Positions 1 to 7,227 of a stretch of 64,000 nt of DNA are shown here, piece by piece (positions within the stretch are counted from its first letter, which is position 1; each line of letters starts with the position of its first letter). Source of the DNA: a virus. The translations under genes and the position numbers were made by a program. The notes under the pieces are model-generated. The model had not been told where the DNA came from and searched no databases. It saw only the letters and a list, made by a program, of their open reading frames with translations. The stretch spans positions 48,224 to 112,223 of IMG/VR virus record IMGVR_UViG_3300018790_000468; one strand, written 5' to 3'.

Positions 1-321
1 TGCAGTACGCTCGATGCCTACTCCATTTTCCATGATGCGTGGTAATGCTGCACCTGCATGACCCAATGCAATGAATGTATCAAGTAGAGGATCATCACCT
101 GCAATGCATAATGTATGATCAAATTGATGTTCTAATGCTTGCTTCAATTCCTTGAGACCACCAAAATCTACAACCCAATTTCTTGCATCTAAGTGTTCAC
201 ACTCAAACCAAAATTTTGCCACCAATCGGTAACCATGCACATATTTGCAATGACTGTCTGCTCTCCATTGTCTGAATGCGCAACTTCCCAGCTCTATAAT
301 CTTTGTACTTTCATGTTTCAT
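1..321 (-). CDS. queD: QueD-like 6-carboxy-tetrahydropterin synthase / PTPS family, partial (3' end cut by window edge)
   Basis: The first 107 codons are visible; the gene runs off the left edge. The family converts dihydroneopterin triphosphate to 6-carboxy-tetrahydropterin (queuosine/preQ0 route) or to pyruvoyl-tetrahydropterin. Seen: SHCKYVHGYRL (the family's Cys...HGH segment, here HGY), WVVDFGGLK (family V-DF-lk) and QFDHTLCIA (the DH of the catalytic relay). The third zinc ligand position of HGH is Tyr here. That may be a phage subfamily trait, so exact chemistry is uncertain. The start ATG at 321 was chosen because a sigma70-type promoter (328-355) ends 6 nt upstream. With FolE at 1887 and QueC/Gat near 22 kb it fits a preQ0 pathway. 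Confidence 0.8.
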   Translation of the reverse strand, partial: MKHESTKIIELGSCAFRQWRADSHCKYVHGYRLVAKFWFECEHLDARNWVVDFGGLKELKQALEHQFDHTLCIAGDDPLLDTFIALGHAGAALPRIMENGVGIERTA

Positions 322-327
322 ATTTGA

Positions 328-355
328 ATTATAACTGTGTTTGTTCGTTAATCAA
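328..355 (-). promoter_or_regulatory. Early sigma70-type promoter of queD
   Basis: On the - strand: -35 TTGATT (350-355), 16-bp spacer, -10 TATAAT (328-333), then 6 nt to the ATG at 321. The expected transcription start coincides with the A of ATG, so the mRNA should be leaderless. Confidence 0.75.
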
Positions 356-389
356 CTGTATACATACCAACTCTTTATATTACTGTATT

Positions 390-417
390 ATTATAACCAA
401 ATTAATTTAGAAATCAA
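390..417 (-). promoter_or_regulatory. Second tandem early promoter upstream of queD
   Basis: A second - strand copy with TTGATT (412-417), 16-bp spacer and TATAAT (390-395). The -35 regions of both copies sit in the same 11-base motif AATCAACTGTA (+ strand; 350-360 and 412-422). This one has no start codon right after it and would give queD a leader of about 60 nt. The 322-465 gap holds only these promoters. Confidence 0.6.
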
Positions 418-465
418 CTGTATTTGTTTGGAATTTATGCAATATAATGTTGCAACATGCACTTA

Positions 466-1434
466 TTAACTCTTGAGAGATCGGAGTGCGGTTATGGCTT
501 GCTGATCATTAGGATTTTTTCTAATTCTTTGTATGAGTTCTTCTGCACGGCCTACATTCTGTTGCACTGGTGCTGTATCAGTGGCCACTGGATCTGCTGC
601 ACCAGTAATACCACCGCGACGGGCAGTACCAGCTATCTGTCGTTGCAACTGCTGCGGTGCACCACCTGCAGCAGACTTGAGCGCTTGACCCAATGCACGC
701 GGTGCATTCACAATGCGTGAATATGCACCAATGCCTTTGGTGAGCGCATTTACTGGTGCAGCTGCAATTTTACTGATCATATCTGGTCCCCGGGGTTGTG
801 CAGGTTGTGGTGCAAGTGCAGCTGCAGCTGCAGCTTGTGCAGACACTTGATTGCGATAATTCTGATTGACAGTTCGTCCTGGTGCGCGCTGCTGCTGTGG
901 TTGCTTTGGTTTGATTGTTGCTTTGGGTGCACTATTAGATGGTGCTGCAGGTGCGACAGGAGGAGCTGGAGGTGGTGGTATTTTTCCGCCCCCGGCAGTA
1001 GCTACAGGTGCTTTTACTGCAGGTGCAGGTGCTACTGCTGGTGCTGGAGCTACAGGTGGTACAGGTGCTACTGCAGGTGCAGGTGCTACAGGTACCGGGA
1101 CAACTGCTGGCGCCCTTGATGCAGGCTTTACAGGTGCATTGGGCACTGTCTTGTACTTGCTGATAATATCCTGATACCTGCTCTCAAACTCTGACATCTT
1201 CTTTTTTGCAGCTGACTTCTCTCCCTGTGGTGCACTTGGGTCATTTGCAATCCTATTCATTACATCATACTGCTTGGCTATTTTTGCAGCATCAACAGGC
1301 TTTTTGCTTGCAGGTGCAGGCACTGTCGTTGCTGCAGCTTGACTGGGCTGCGGCAATGATGGTCGAGGTGGTGGTAGCTGAGGTACACCCTGCTCTTCAA
1401 TTAAACTGTGGAAGAAATTATTAAACTTGCTCAT
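466..1434 (-). CDS. Ala/Pro-rich protein with capsid-targeting-like N-terminus
   Basis: 322 aa of low complexity: residues about 15-210 are long Pro/Ala/Val runs, with a charged helical patch (about 50-95) and a C-terminal helix (about 290-322). The N-terminus MSKFNNFFHSLIEEQG matches the short tag found on a dozen other late proteins here, with a hydrophobic-I-E site at residues 11-13 like T4 prohead-protease sites. It overlaps the upstream gene (1421-1834) by 14 nt and is probably expressed from that gene's late promoter. I infer an internal head protein; the sequence gives no enzymatic hint. The disordered composition makes homology searches unreliable. Confidence 0.6.
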   Translation of the reverse strand: MSKFNNFFHSLIEEQGVPQLPPPRPSLPQPSQAAATTVPAPASKKPVDAAKIAKQYDVMNRIANDPSAPQGEKSAAKKKMSEFESRYQDIISKYKTVPNAPVKPASRAPAVVPVPVAPAPAVAPVPPVAPAPAVAPAPAVKAPVATAGGGKIPPPPAPPVAPAAPSNSAPKATIKPKQPQQQRAPGRTVNQNYRNQVSAQAAAAAALAPQPAQPRGPDMISKIAAAPVNALTKGIGAYSRIVNAPRALGQALKSAAGGAPQQLQRQIAGTARRGGITGAADPVATDTAPVQQNVGRAEELIQRIRKNPNDQQAITALRSLKS

Positions 1435-1834
1435 TGCTTAGAATATACTCCTTGTACAAATCTTTTATATGCACATCATTCAAGCCATTGTCCTTGAGTA
1501 TGGCTTCAATTGCCACAATGTCAGCCAAATTGACAATCATTTCACCTGCAGGTGCACCCAGTTTTTGCAGAATAAAAGCTTTTAATCCTTGTAAATTATT
1601 GTGTGTAGGTGCTGCCACCATGGAAGCAGGCAGATCCACCATGGGGTTCATGTCTTGTGCAGGTTGCATCACTACAATGGAAACTGAGCCACCACACTCA
1701 TGCAGCACATAACCCTCATAGCCTGCATATGCTTTGAATGCATCATGCTCTTTGTTGAGAGGATCAAACTTTATGCGTATTCTTTTCAAATTCTGCGCTT
1801 TGGCAGTACTCTCAATTAGTTGATCAAATTTCAT
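1421..1834 (-). CDS. Small capsid-targeted protein, unknown function
   Basis: 137 aa. The N-terminus MKFDQLIESTAKAQ carries the tag with LIE|S, a good match to the T4 prohead-protease consensus [LI]-x-E|[AGS]. The rest is a mixed alpha/beta domain (residues about 18-75) followed by a helical tail. No known family recognised. The start is fixed by a late promoter element AATAAATA 9 nt upstream. It heads a two-gene leftward late operon with 466-1434. Confidence 0.65.
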   Translation of the reverse strand: MKFDQLIESTAKAQNLKRIRIKFDPLNKEHDAFKAYAGYEGYVLHECGGSVSIVVMQPAQDMNPMVDLPASMVAAPTHNNLQGLKAFILQKLGAPAGEMIVNLADIVAIEAILKDNGLNDVHIKDLYKEYILSNEQV

Positions 1835-1843
1835 TGACTATAA

Positions 1844-1851
1844 TATTTATT
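1844..1851 (-). promoter_or_regulatory. Late promoter (AATAAATA)
   Basis: T4-late-like octamer on the - strand, 9 nt before the ATG at 1834. It lies one base from the -35 box of the divergent folE early promoter. Confidence 0.6.
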
Positions 1852-1852
1852 A

Positions 1853-1880
1853 TTGAATATCACAAACTTTAAGTTATATT
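1853..1880 (+). promoter_or_regulatory. Early promoter of folE
   Basis: -35 TTGAAT (1853-1858), 16-bp spacer, -10 TATATT (1875-1880), 6 nt to the ATG at 1887. The predicted transcript is leaderless. Confidence 0.65.
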
Positions 1881-1886
1881 ATTAAT

Positions 1887-2534
1887 ATGTCTACAAAAGT
1901 ATTAATTCCATACGCAAATCATAACCACCCTCGATCTGAACAAGAGAAGCAGGAGATCATTGCACATGCTGCAAAAGCTTATGAAGCATATCTGGATGCA
2001 TTGTGCATTGATTGGCGCAATGATCCCAACAGTTCCAACACACCACACCGAGTGGCCAAAGCCTTTGTGGAAGATCTGGCCAGTGGTTGTTACAGTACCC
2101 CGCCCAAGGTGACTGCGTTTGCAAATGTGGACCAGTATGATGGCATTGTGTGTCAGAACAACATCAGAGTAACCTCACTTTGCTCTCATCACCATGTAGC
2201 GTTCACTGGTGTGGCACATGTGGCATACATACCTGCACGTGATGGCAAGGTCATTGGATTGAGCAAGCTTAATCGCATTGTGGACTGGTTTTCACGCAGA
2301 CCACAGGTGCAAGAAAATCTCACCATGCAAATTCATACACATATTGATGAAGCTTGTGTGAAGAACAATGGTGTAGCAGTCATGATTGAAGCCAAGCATT
2401 CATGTTGTTCCAACCGCGGCATCAAGCATGATTCTACTATGCGCACTGCGCGCATGTCTGGTGCATTCCTGGACAATGGCGACAACTCTCGTTCAGAGTT
2501 TTACAAGTTCATTGAATTTGCACAAGTGCATTAA
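1887..2534 (+). CDS. folE: GTP cyclohydrolase I (FolE type)
   Basis: 215 aa, normal for the family. It opens the GTP ring to make 7,8-dihydroneopterin triphosphate, the first step toward preQ0. Seen: the zinc/catalytic motif TSLCSHHHVAF (residues about 92-102), GLSKLNRIVDWFSRRPQVQE (substrate/tetramer segment), and the second zinc Cys region HSCCSNRGIKH followed by STMRTARMSGAF. All key Cys/His positions are kept, so the enzyme should be active. It is an isolated rightward gene between leftward late genes, with its own early promoter. With QueD, QueC and the amidotransferase it suggests base modification rather than folate supply. Confidence 0.93.
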   Translation: MSTKVLIPYANHNHPRSEQEKQEIIAHAAKAYEAYLDALCIDWRNDPNSSNTPHRVAKAFVEDLASGCYSTPPKVTAFANVDQYDGIVCQNNIRVTSLCSHHHVAFTGVAHVAYIPARDGKVIGLSKLNRIVDWFSRRPQVQENLTMQIHTHIDEACVKNNGVAVMIEAKHSCCSNRGIKHDSTMRTARMSGAFLDNGDNSRSEFYKFIEFAQVH

Positions 2535-2576
2535 GTCTCATCCAGCTCCAATTGATCATCACTTGCTTGCCCTGCA

Positions 2577-3233
2577 CTAAGCCATCTGGCGTCTTGCCGA
2601 TGTGTCGCAAGATTGCATATCTGAAGTGCCTTTTAGCAAAAGCGGTTCTCTTAGGCTAAGCTCAATTGACTTGAGATTTTCACTGAACTCAAGCAGAGGA
2701 GCAGTGCTAGGAATCAAGCCAATCTTTTGCAAAGCTAAAAAGGTGGGCGGGTGATTCATGGCATTTCTAATTTTAGCAGGGGACGCTCGACCATTGGCAA
2801 TAACCTCTGAGAGGATATCCTTGGCAATCATGGCAGTATACTCATTGGCCGCATTTGCTTCAAACATCTGCTCGTCACTATACCCCTCAATTCTGGTTGG
2901 TTCTGCAATCTCATACAGCTCAGCCAACAACTTTTCCAGGATAACAATCTCTTGCTTGTTTAACTCATAGGCTTCAAGTGCAGCTGGAATAACAGATTGC
3001 ATCTCAATTAACTCTGCCTCCAGGGTGAGGATGACGTGTGGGAGTGCATTTTTTTTTCTACAATTGGCCAGCTCCATTTCTTTGGCCTTGAGCTTCTTTT
3101 CGCCCACCTCCTGCAGCATGGCAGCTCGGTAGCGTCCCTCCAAAAATCCCTTCAGTGTCTTGATCTTCTCCCAAGTAGTCTCTCCAATTACTTGGTAGCG
3201 GTAATTAAACTCTGTATTTAGTTTTGCAGCCAT
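2577..3233 (-). CDS. Conserved T4-like phage protein, helical, unknown function
   Basis: 218 aa, almost entirely alpha-helical and charged. Segments such as TTWEKIKTLKGFLEGR, LPHVILTLEAEL, EIAEPTRIEGYSDEQMFEAN and ANGRASPAKIRNAMNHP look like a conserved family I associate with T4-like cyanophages, but I know no function for it. It lacks the capsid-targeting tag. It follows the adhesin gene by 27 bp on the same strand and is probably in the same late unit. Its 3' end converges on folE with a 42-bp gap lacking an obvious hairpin. Confidence 0.6.
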   Translation of the reverse strand: MAAKLNTEFNYRYQVIGETTWEKIKTLKGFLEGRYRAAMLQEVGEKKLKAKEMELANCRKKNALPHVILTLEAELIEMQSVIPAALEAYELNKQEIVILEKLLAELYEIAEPTRIEGYSDEQMFEANAANEYTAMIAKDILSEVIANGRASPAKIRNAMNHPPTFLALQKIGLIPSTAPLLEFSENLKSIELSLREPLLLKGTSDMQSCDTSARRQMA

Positions 3234-3260
3234 AAATTATACTTACTTTATAGCTATAAA

Positions 3261-4119
3261 TTATCCATATGCAGCTGCTGCAGGGCCACTCCTGGCTGTA
3301 CCCACTCCTGCCACATCATTGCCCACCACTCCAGTGTTAGTAACCAGGTTAGTCATGGAAACACCGGATCCTACGGATCCATAGCCAAAGATGGCTTTGT
3401 CAGTACCATATGCAGCTGCTGCAAGGGCGAATCTAGGTGTGCCTACCCCTGTCACATCATTGCCCACCACTCCAGTGTTAGTAACCAGGTTAGTCATGGA
3501 AACATTACCGCCTGTACCTCCCCCATAACCAAAAATGGCTTTGTCAGTACCATATGCAGCTGCTGCAAGGGCGGTCCTAGCTGTGCCCACCCCAGTCACA
3601 TCATTGCCCACCACTCCAGTGTTGGTAACCAGGTTAGTCATGGAAACATGGGAAGCTACATATCCATAACCAAAGATGGCTTTGTCTGTACCATATGCAG
3701 CTGCTGCAAGGCCACTCCTGGCTGTACCCACTCCTGCCACATCATTGCCCACCACTCCAGTGTTAGTAACCAGGTTAGTCATGGAAACATTACCGCCTGT
3801 ACCTCCCCCATAACCAAAGATGGCTTTGTCTGTACCATATGCAGCTGCTGCAAGGTCACTCCTGGCTGTACCCACTCCTGCCACATCATTGCCCACCACT
3901 CCAGTGTTGGTGACCAGGTTAGTCATGGAAACATTACCGCCTGTACCCCCATAACCAAAGATGGCTTTGTCTGTACCATATGCAGCTGCTGCAAGGGCAT
4001 ACCTAACTGTACCCACCCCAGTCACATCATTGCCCACCACTCCAGTGTTGGTGACCAGGTTAGTCGTGGAGACCAAAACACCCCCAGCTGCAAATCCATA
4101 ACCAAAAATGGCTTTGTCA
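3261..4119 (-). repeat. Six tandem 141/144-bp coding repeats in the adhesin
   Basis: The shared block CCATATGCAGCTGCTG recurs at 3265, 3406, 3550, 3691, 3835 and 3976, giving periods of 141, 144, 141, 144 and 141 bp (47 or 48 codons). Copies are near-identical over most of their length and vary in a short window that includes the extra codon. A seventh diverged half-copy follows at 4080-4119. Confidence 0.9.
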
Positions 4120-5996
4120 GAAGTAGTAGGTGTTATTACATCACCATACCTGGTTGCAAATGTTGCATAGAATGTTCTAATTGCCCCTACGTTGCAGTAC
4201 AGTGGTCCACTGGTGTAAGACCACACACCACCAGTGGTTCTCTTGAGAACATGAAAGGAGTTATCAAAATTAGGACTGCCTTCATATGTGCTCACAAACA
4301 GTCCCAAGGAATTGTCTGCAAAGACATCCAGCTTGGCTGATTGGATGCTACTGGCTTCAGAGGGATTGAAGGCAATTCCACCCAAACCTGATCCCTGACA
4401 TGATGCAACAACTGTGTTGGATATGATGGTGTTGGTAGTAAAATTATATTCTATGAGCGCTATGGCTGCACGTGGAAGAGACACTGTTTTCTTGACGTAT
4501 ATGATGTAGGCTATGTTGCTGTCTGTTTTGCTGAAGTCCAGCCCAACAATGGGTGATCTGCCATCAAGATTGTCTCCACCGCCAATGCCGGGATCAATCC
4601 TGTAGTCAGTGGCCACACTGGCGTCTGTGTATATGGCCACATTATCAAAGTAGAGTGTACCAGCTGAAGTGACACCAGCAGTGTGAAAGACACCCAAGTA
4701 ATCGCAATTGTAATCATAATTATACACAATGCCGGGGCTGCCATCAAAAATCAAAGCATTGTCCGGATATGAATGTATGGTGTTACTGCTTCCGCTGGCT
4801 CCGCCCCCGGGGTAAGCTAACTTATAACCTGATGCATTTGTCTTGTCTTGCACCGCAATCAATGCAGCACCATTTGCACGGAAATCGCGCGCCACAGCGC
4901 TTATTTGCGTTGGTGTGGACCATGTGAGACCTCTGTCAGTTGAAGAAGAAGTAAACAGAGGTTTGGTATTTGAGGTGCCGGTATCGAAATAGAAATAATA
5001 ATATGTGTTGTCAGCAGCTATGAAGAGATGGTCAGTGCCTGGAAAGAATGAGACTGGTGGTGCAAGATTGGCTGGTGTGGAGACTATATCCCATGATGTG
5101 CCGTTCCATCTTCTGACAGATCTGAAGAGACCAGGGTCTCTGGCATTTGTAACCATTGCAACCAAACTATTATTTGCACCACTCTCATAAGCCATGACCA
5201 TTTGTGTCCTGCTATTTCCTGCAAAGGGAATTGTCGTGATTTTGCTCAGTGTCACCAGATTGTTGGTATATTCTCTTATTTCAAAAGGAGGTTTGCCTGT
5301 ATCCAAAGCGGTTCCCTGAGCCAGAAAGGACATTTTCTGTACAATAACAGAAACAGGATTTGTGGGTGTGGGTGTCACAGTGGGTGTCACAGTGGGTGTC
5401 ACAGTGATTGTGGGCGTCACAGTGGGTGTCACAGTGATTGTGGGCGTCACTGTGGGTGTCACAGTGGGTGTCACAGTGGGCGTCTCAGTGATTGTGGGCG
5501 TCACAGTGGGTGTCACAGTGCATGTGGGTGTCAGAGATATGGTGGGTGTAATTGTAATGGTTGGTGTGACTGTGTTGGTAGGCGTCACTGTGGGTGTCTC
5601 AGTGGGTGTCACAGTGCATGTGGGTGTAATTGTAATGGTTGGTGTCACAGTAGGTGTCACTGTGGATGTAACGGTGATGGTAGGCGTCACAGTAGGTGTT
5701 GCAGTGCGTGTGGGTGTAATGGTGGGTGTTGCAGTGCGTGTGGGTGTAATGGTGGGTGTTGCAGTGCGTGTGGGTGTAATGGTGGGTGTCACAGTAGGTG
5801 TAGCGGTTGGGGTGGGTGTAACTATTGTAGGCGTTACTGTGATTGTAGGTGTTGGTGTTATTGGTACAATCACATAGTTGGTATCTGTTTTTGTAACATT
5901 AACAATTGATGCTAAATTCTTTTTCACATACTCTACACCATTTATAGTGACATAATTGTAACCAGACAATGCTGCTATATTTGGTAGTACTATCAT
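3261..5996 (-). CDS. Large repetitive adhesin / receptor-binding tail protein
   Basis: 911 aa with three zones. Residues 1-45 form a short N-terminal domain. About 46-215 is a Thr-Pro linker (repeated TPT units). About 216-640 is a beta-rich domain with an Asp-box STDRGLTW, typical of sialidase-like beta-propellers. About 645-911 holds six tandem 47-48 residue repeats sharing TDKAIFGYG, NLVTNTGVVGNDV and GVGTAR...AAAAYG, with variable residues just after GYG. The last repeat ends exactly at the stop codon. The repeat type is known from aquatic phage tail proteins. I infer a surface-exposed host-binding protein; the ligand is unknown. It follows 6002-6406 by 5 nt in a leftward late unit. Confidence 0.75.
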   Translation of the reverse strand: MIVLPNIAALSGYNYVTINGVEYVKKNLASIVNVTKTDTNYVIVPITPTPTITVTPTIVTPTPTATPTVTPTITPTRTATPTITPTRTATPTITPTRTATPTVTPTITVTSTVTPTVTPTITITPTCTVTPTETPTVTPTNTVTPTITITPTISLTPTCTVTPTVTPTITETPTVTPTVTPTVTPTITVTPTVTPTITVTPTVTPTVTPTPTNPVSVIVQKMSFLAQGTALDTGKPPFEIREYTNNLVTLSKITTIPFAGNSRTQMVMAYESGANNSLVAMVTNARDPGLFRSVRRWNGTSWDIVSTPANLAPPVSFFPGTDHLFIAADNTYYYFYFDTGTSNTKPLFTSSSTDRGLTWSTPTQISAVARDFRANGAALIAVQDKTNASGYKLAYPGGGASGSSNTIHSYPDNALIFDGSPGIVYNYDYNCDYLGVFHTAGVTSAGTLYFDNVAIYTDASVATDYRIDPGIGGGDNLDGRSPIVGLDFSKTDSNIAYIIYVKKTVSLPRAAIALIEYNFTTNTIISNTVVASCQGSGLGGIAFNPSEASSIQSAKLDVFADNSLGLFVSTYEGSPNFDNSFHVLKRTTGGVWSYTSGPLYCNVGAIRTFYATFATRYGDVITPTTSDKAIFGYGFAAGGVLVSTTNLVTNTGVVGNDVTGVGTVRYALAAAAYGTDKAIFGYGGTGGNVSMTNLVTNTGVVGNDVAGVGTARSDLAAAAYGTDKAIFGYGGGTGGNVSMTNLVTNTGVVGNDVAGVGTARSGLAAAAYGTDKAIFGYGYVASHVSMTNLVTNTGVVGNDVTGVGTARTALAAAAYGTDKAIFGYGGGTGGNVSMTNLVTNTGVVGNDVTGVGTPRFALAAAAYGTDKAIFGYGSVGSGVSMTNLVTNTGVVGNDVAGVGTARSGPAAAAYG
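5357..5864 (-). repeat. Low-complexity Thr-Pro coding region
   Basis: About 170 codons of TPT-type repeats with interspersed I/V/A/R. It reads as GTGGGTGT-like repeats on the + strand, where it creates long spurious Val/Gly ORFs. Confidence 0.85.
5701..5790 (-). repeat. Three tandem 30-bp units inside the Thr-Pro region
   Basis: Three 30-bp units start at 5701, 5731 and 5761 (two identical, the third differing only at its last base). This looks like a recent slippage or unequal-crossover expansion encoding a 10-residue TP unit. Confidence 0.85.
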
Positions 5997-6001
5997 GATG
6001 A

Positions 6002-6406
6002 TTACTTGTTAATGTCAATGAGTGCATTCAATTTTTGTAGAAATTCCATGCCCAACAACACTGGTGTTTCATTTCTGCTTCTGTCTGCTATTGAAAACTT
6101 CACCTTGTTATATTTTTTGCCTTTGAAAATAATGTCAAACTCCACAATGGGTCTGCTTTCATTAACACCTGATCCAATGTGTATCACAATTGTGTCTGCA
6201 ATTTTTTTCTGCAAACGCAAATTGTTGGGTGTGGAAACAAAGGTGACTGTGCCATTCTCTATCTGTATGTTGCGACCGTCCAGCACGTTAAAAGCACTGT
6301 TGCCTGAATCTGCCATGCTATCCACCACACCAACACCTTCAATGGTAATGGACTCTATTAAATTGACTATGTTTTTCTCGTAATAGTACTGCCGGAAGGG
6401 ATTCAC
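6002..6406 (-). CDS. Retropepsin-like aspartic peptidase with capsid-targeting-like N-terminus
   Basis: 134 aa. The core resembles retropepsin-fold 'zinc/aspartic protease' proteins (PF05618-like): MADSGNSAFNVL aligns with the catalytic D-[ST]-G loop, RPIVEFDIIFKGKKY with the strand before it, and DRSRNETPVLLGMEFL with the C-terminal signature. One DSG per chain implies a homodimer if active. The N-terminus ends NIVNLIES, giving a LIE|S site like the phage's other tagged proteins. The start is GTG at 6406: a late promoter AATAAATA ends 5 nt upstream, and the nearby ATG reads into a stop. The inferred role is a protease or binding module packaged in the head; the substrate is unknown. Confidence 0.6.
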   Translation of the reverse strand: MNPFRQYYYEKNIVNLIESITIEGVGVVDSMADSGNSAFNVLDGRNIQIENGTVTFVSTPNNLRLQKKIADTIVIHIGSGVNESRPIVEFDIIFKGKKYNKVKFSIADRSRNETPVLLGMEFLQKLNALIDINK

Positions 6407-6410
6407 CCCA

Positions 6411-6620
6411 TTATTTATTCTTTTTATTATATGAAAGCTTGGTGGGCCGCTCTATATATTCTTCCAGGTGCTTTGCAAATGTCTTTACTTGTTCCACAAC
6501 AATGTCCTTCTCCTCACCCTTGAGCTTCTTGGTGCGTTCATACAGATCCAGTATGAAATCTGAGCTTATTCTGATGTAACTCACACCCTCTTTGAGCTCA
6601 GTTTTCTTTAAAAATTTCAT
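6411..6620 (-). CDS. Small conserved-looking protein, unknown
   Basis: 69 aa, charged, predicted helix-rich, starting MKFLKKTELKEGVSYIRI. Its 3' end overlaps the late promoter of 6002-6406. A late-like element CTTAAGTA lies 5 nt upstream of the ATG. No family recognised. Confidence 0.5.
   Translation of the reverse strand: MKFLKKTELKEGVSYIRISSDFILDLYERTKKLKGEEKDIVVEQVKTFAKHLEEYIERPTKLSYNKKNK
6412..6419 (-). promoter_or_regulatory. Late promoter (AATAAATA)
   Basis: On the - strand, 5 nt before the GTG start at 6406; it decides that start. Confidence 0.65.
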
Positions 6621-6625
6621 TTAAA

Positions 6626-6633
6626 TACTTAAG
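6626..6633 (-). promoter_or_regulatory. Late-like promoter (CTTAAGTA)
   Basis: On the - strand, 5 nt before the ATG at 6620. Weaker match (AAGTA rather than AAATA). Confidence 0.4.
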
Positions 6634-6680
6634 AGAAAAGTTGATAAGGCTACTATTTGTTGAGATAATATGCTCGATCA

Positions 6681-6688
6681 CATAAATA
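6681..6688 (+). promoter_or_regulatory. Late promoter (CATAAATA)
   Basis: 5 nt before the ATG at 6694. It argues for that ATG over the in-frame ATG at 6670. Confidence 0.65.
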
Positions 6689-6693
6689 TTATC

Positions 6694-7227
6694 ATGTACA
6701 GAGATGATATTAACAATTTAAATAATGCCTTCTTAAAGGTAATAAATGAAGGTGTAGCAGATTTAGGACCTCAGGCAGACTCACAGCAGGGTTTGTCACC
6801 AGTGATACCCACCATAATCAAGGGCAAGCAAGAGGAGTGTGAGGATTGTGGGTGCGATGGCAGCTCTACAGCTGCATCAGTCAATCCACCGGATGCTGAT
6901 GAAATTGAAATGGCCAGGGGTGAGCTACACAACACCATTCGCCATGCCATTAGTTTGTATGCAAAACTCAAAACAACCAACAATCTTGAGGCTTGGGTGC
7001 GCGCAAAAATAACAAAAGCTGCAGATTATTTGAACTCTGTGAAACATTACATGGACACTGATGAAGTGCAGAGTGAGCAAAATGAAGAACAGGAATTGTT
7101 CAATGCTCTTGATCAAGGTTCAACAGATATCATGCACAAACTTTCCAGCATACTTGCACGTGAAAGCAAGGAAAATTTAGAAAAAATCTTGTTTGAAGTG
7201 GTGCAGTTGATTGAAAAGAAAACTTAA
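6694..7227 (+). CDS. Capsid-targeted conserved phage protein, unknown function
   Basis: 177 aa from ATG 6694 (an in-frame ATG at 6670 exists, but the late promoter lies between them). The N-terminus is tag-like, ending LKVINEG. A short Cys cluster ECEDCGCDG (residues about 50-58) is followed by a helical domain with EMARGELHNTIRHA and LEAWVRAKITKAADYLNSV, a pattern I recall from conserved T4-like marine phage proteins without a known role. The C-terminus overlaps the convergent gene 7224-8012 by 4 nt. Confidence 0.6.
   Translation: MYRDDINNLNNAFLKVINEGVADLGPQADSQQGLSPVIPTIIKGKQEECEDCGCDGSSTAASVNPPDADEIEMARGELHNTIRHAISLYAKLKTTNNLEAWVRAKITKAADYLNSVKHYMDTDEVQSEQNEEQELFNALDQGSTDIMHKLSSILARESKENLEKILFEVVQLIEKKT

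Noticed and set aside
796-1174. Two + strand ORFs (Cys/Trp-rich and Gly/Ala/Thr-rich)
   Set aside because: Antisense to the Ala/Pro-rich capsid protein, whose GC-biased codons keep other frames open.
2386-2580. 64-codon ORF overlapping the end of folE
   Set aside because: Alternative frame of an unmistakable folE; no promoter or homology.
3261-4119. Regularly spaced direct repeats resembling a CRISPR array
   Set aside because: Units are 141-144 bp, in frame, and code for a protein repeat ending exactly at the stop codon; no spacers.
3648-4340. 230-codon + strand Cys/His-rich repeat ORF
   Set aside because: Antisense shadow of the tandem adhesin repeats; no promoter element and composition dictated by the opposite strand.
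5362-5877. 171-codon + strand ORF of Val/Gly repeats (and an overlapping Cys-rich ORF 5202-5909)
   Set aside because: Antisense shadow of the Thr-Pro linker of the adhesin; the repeat structure keeps all frames open.
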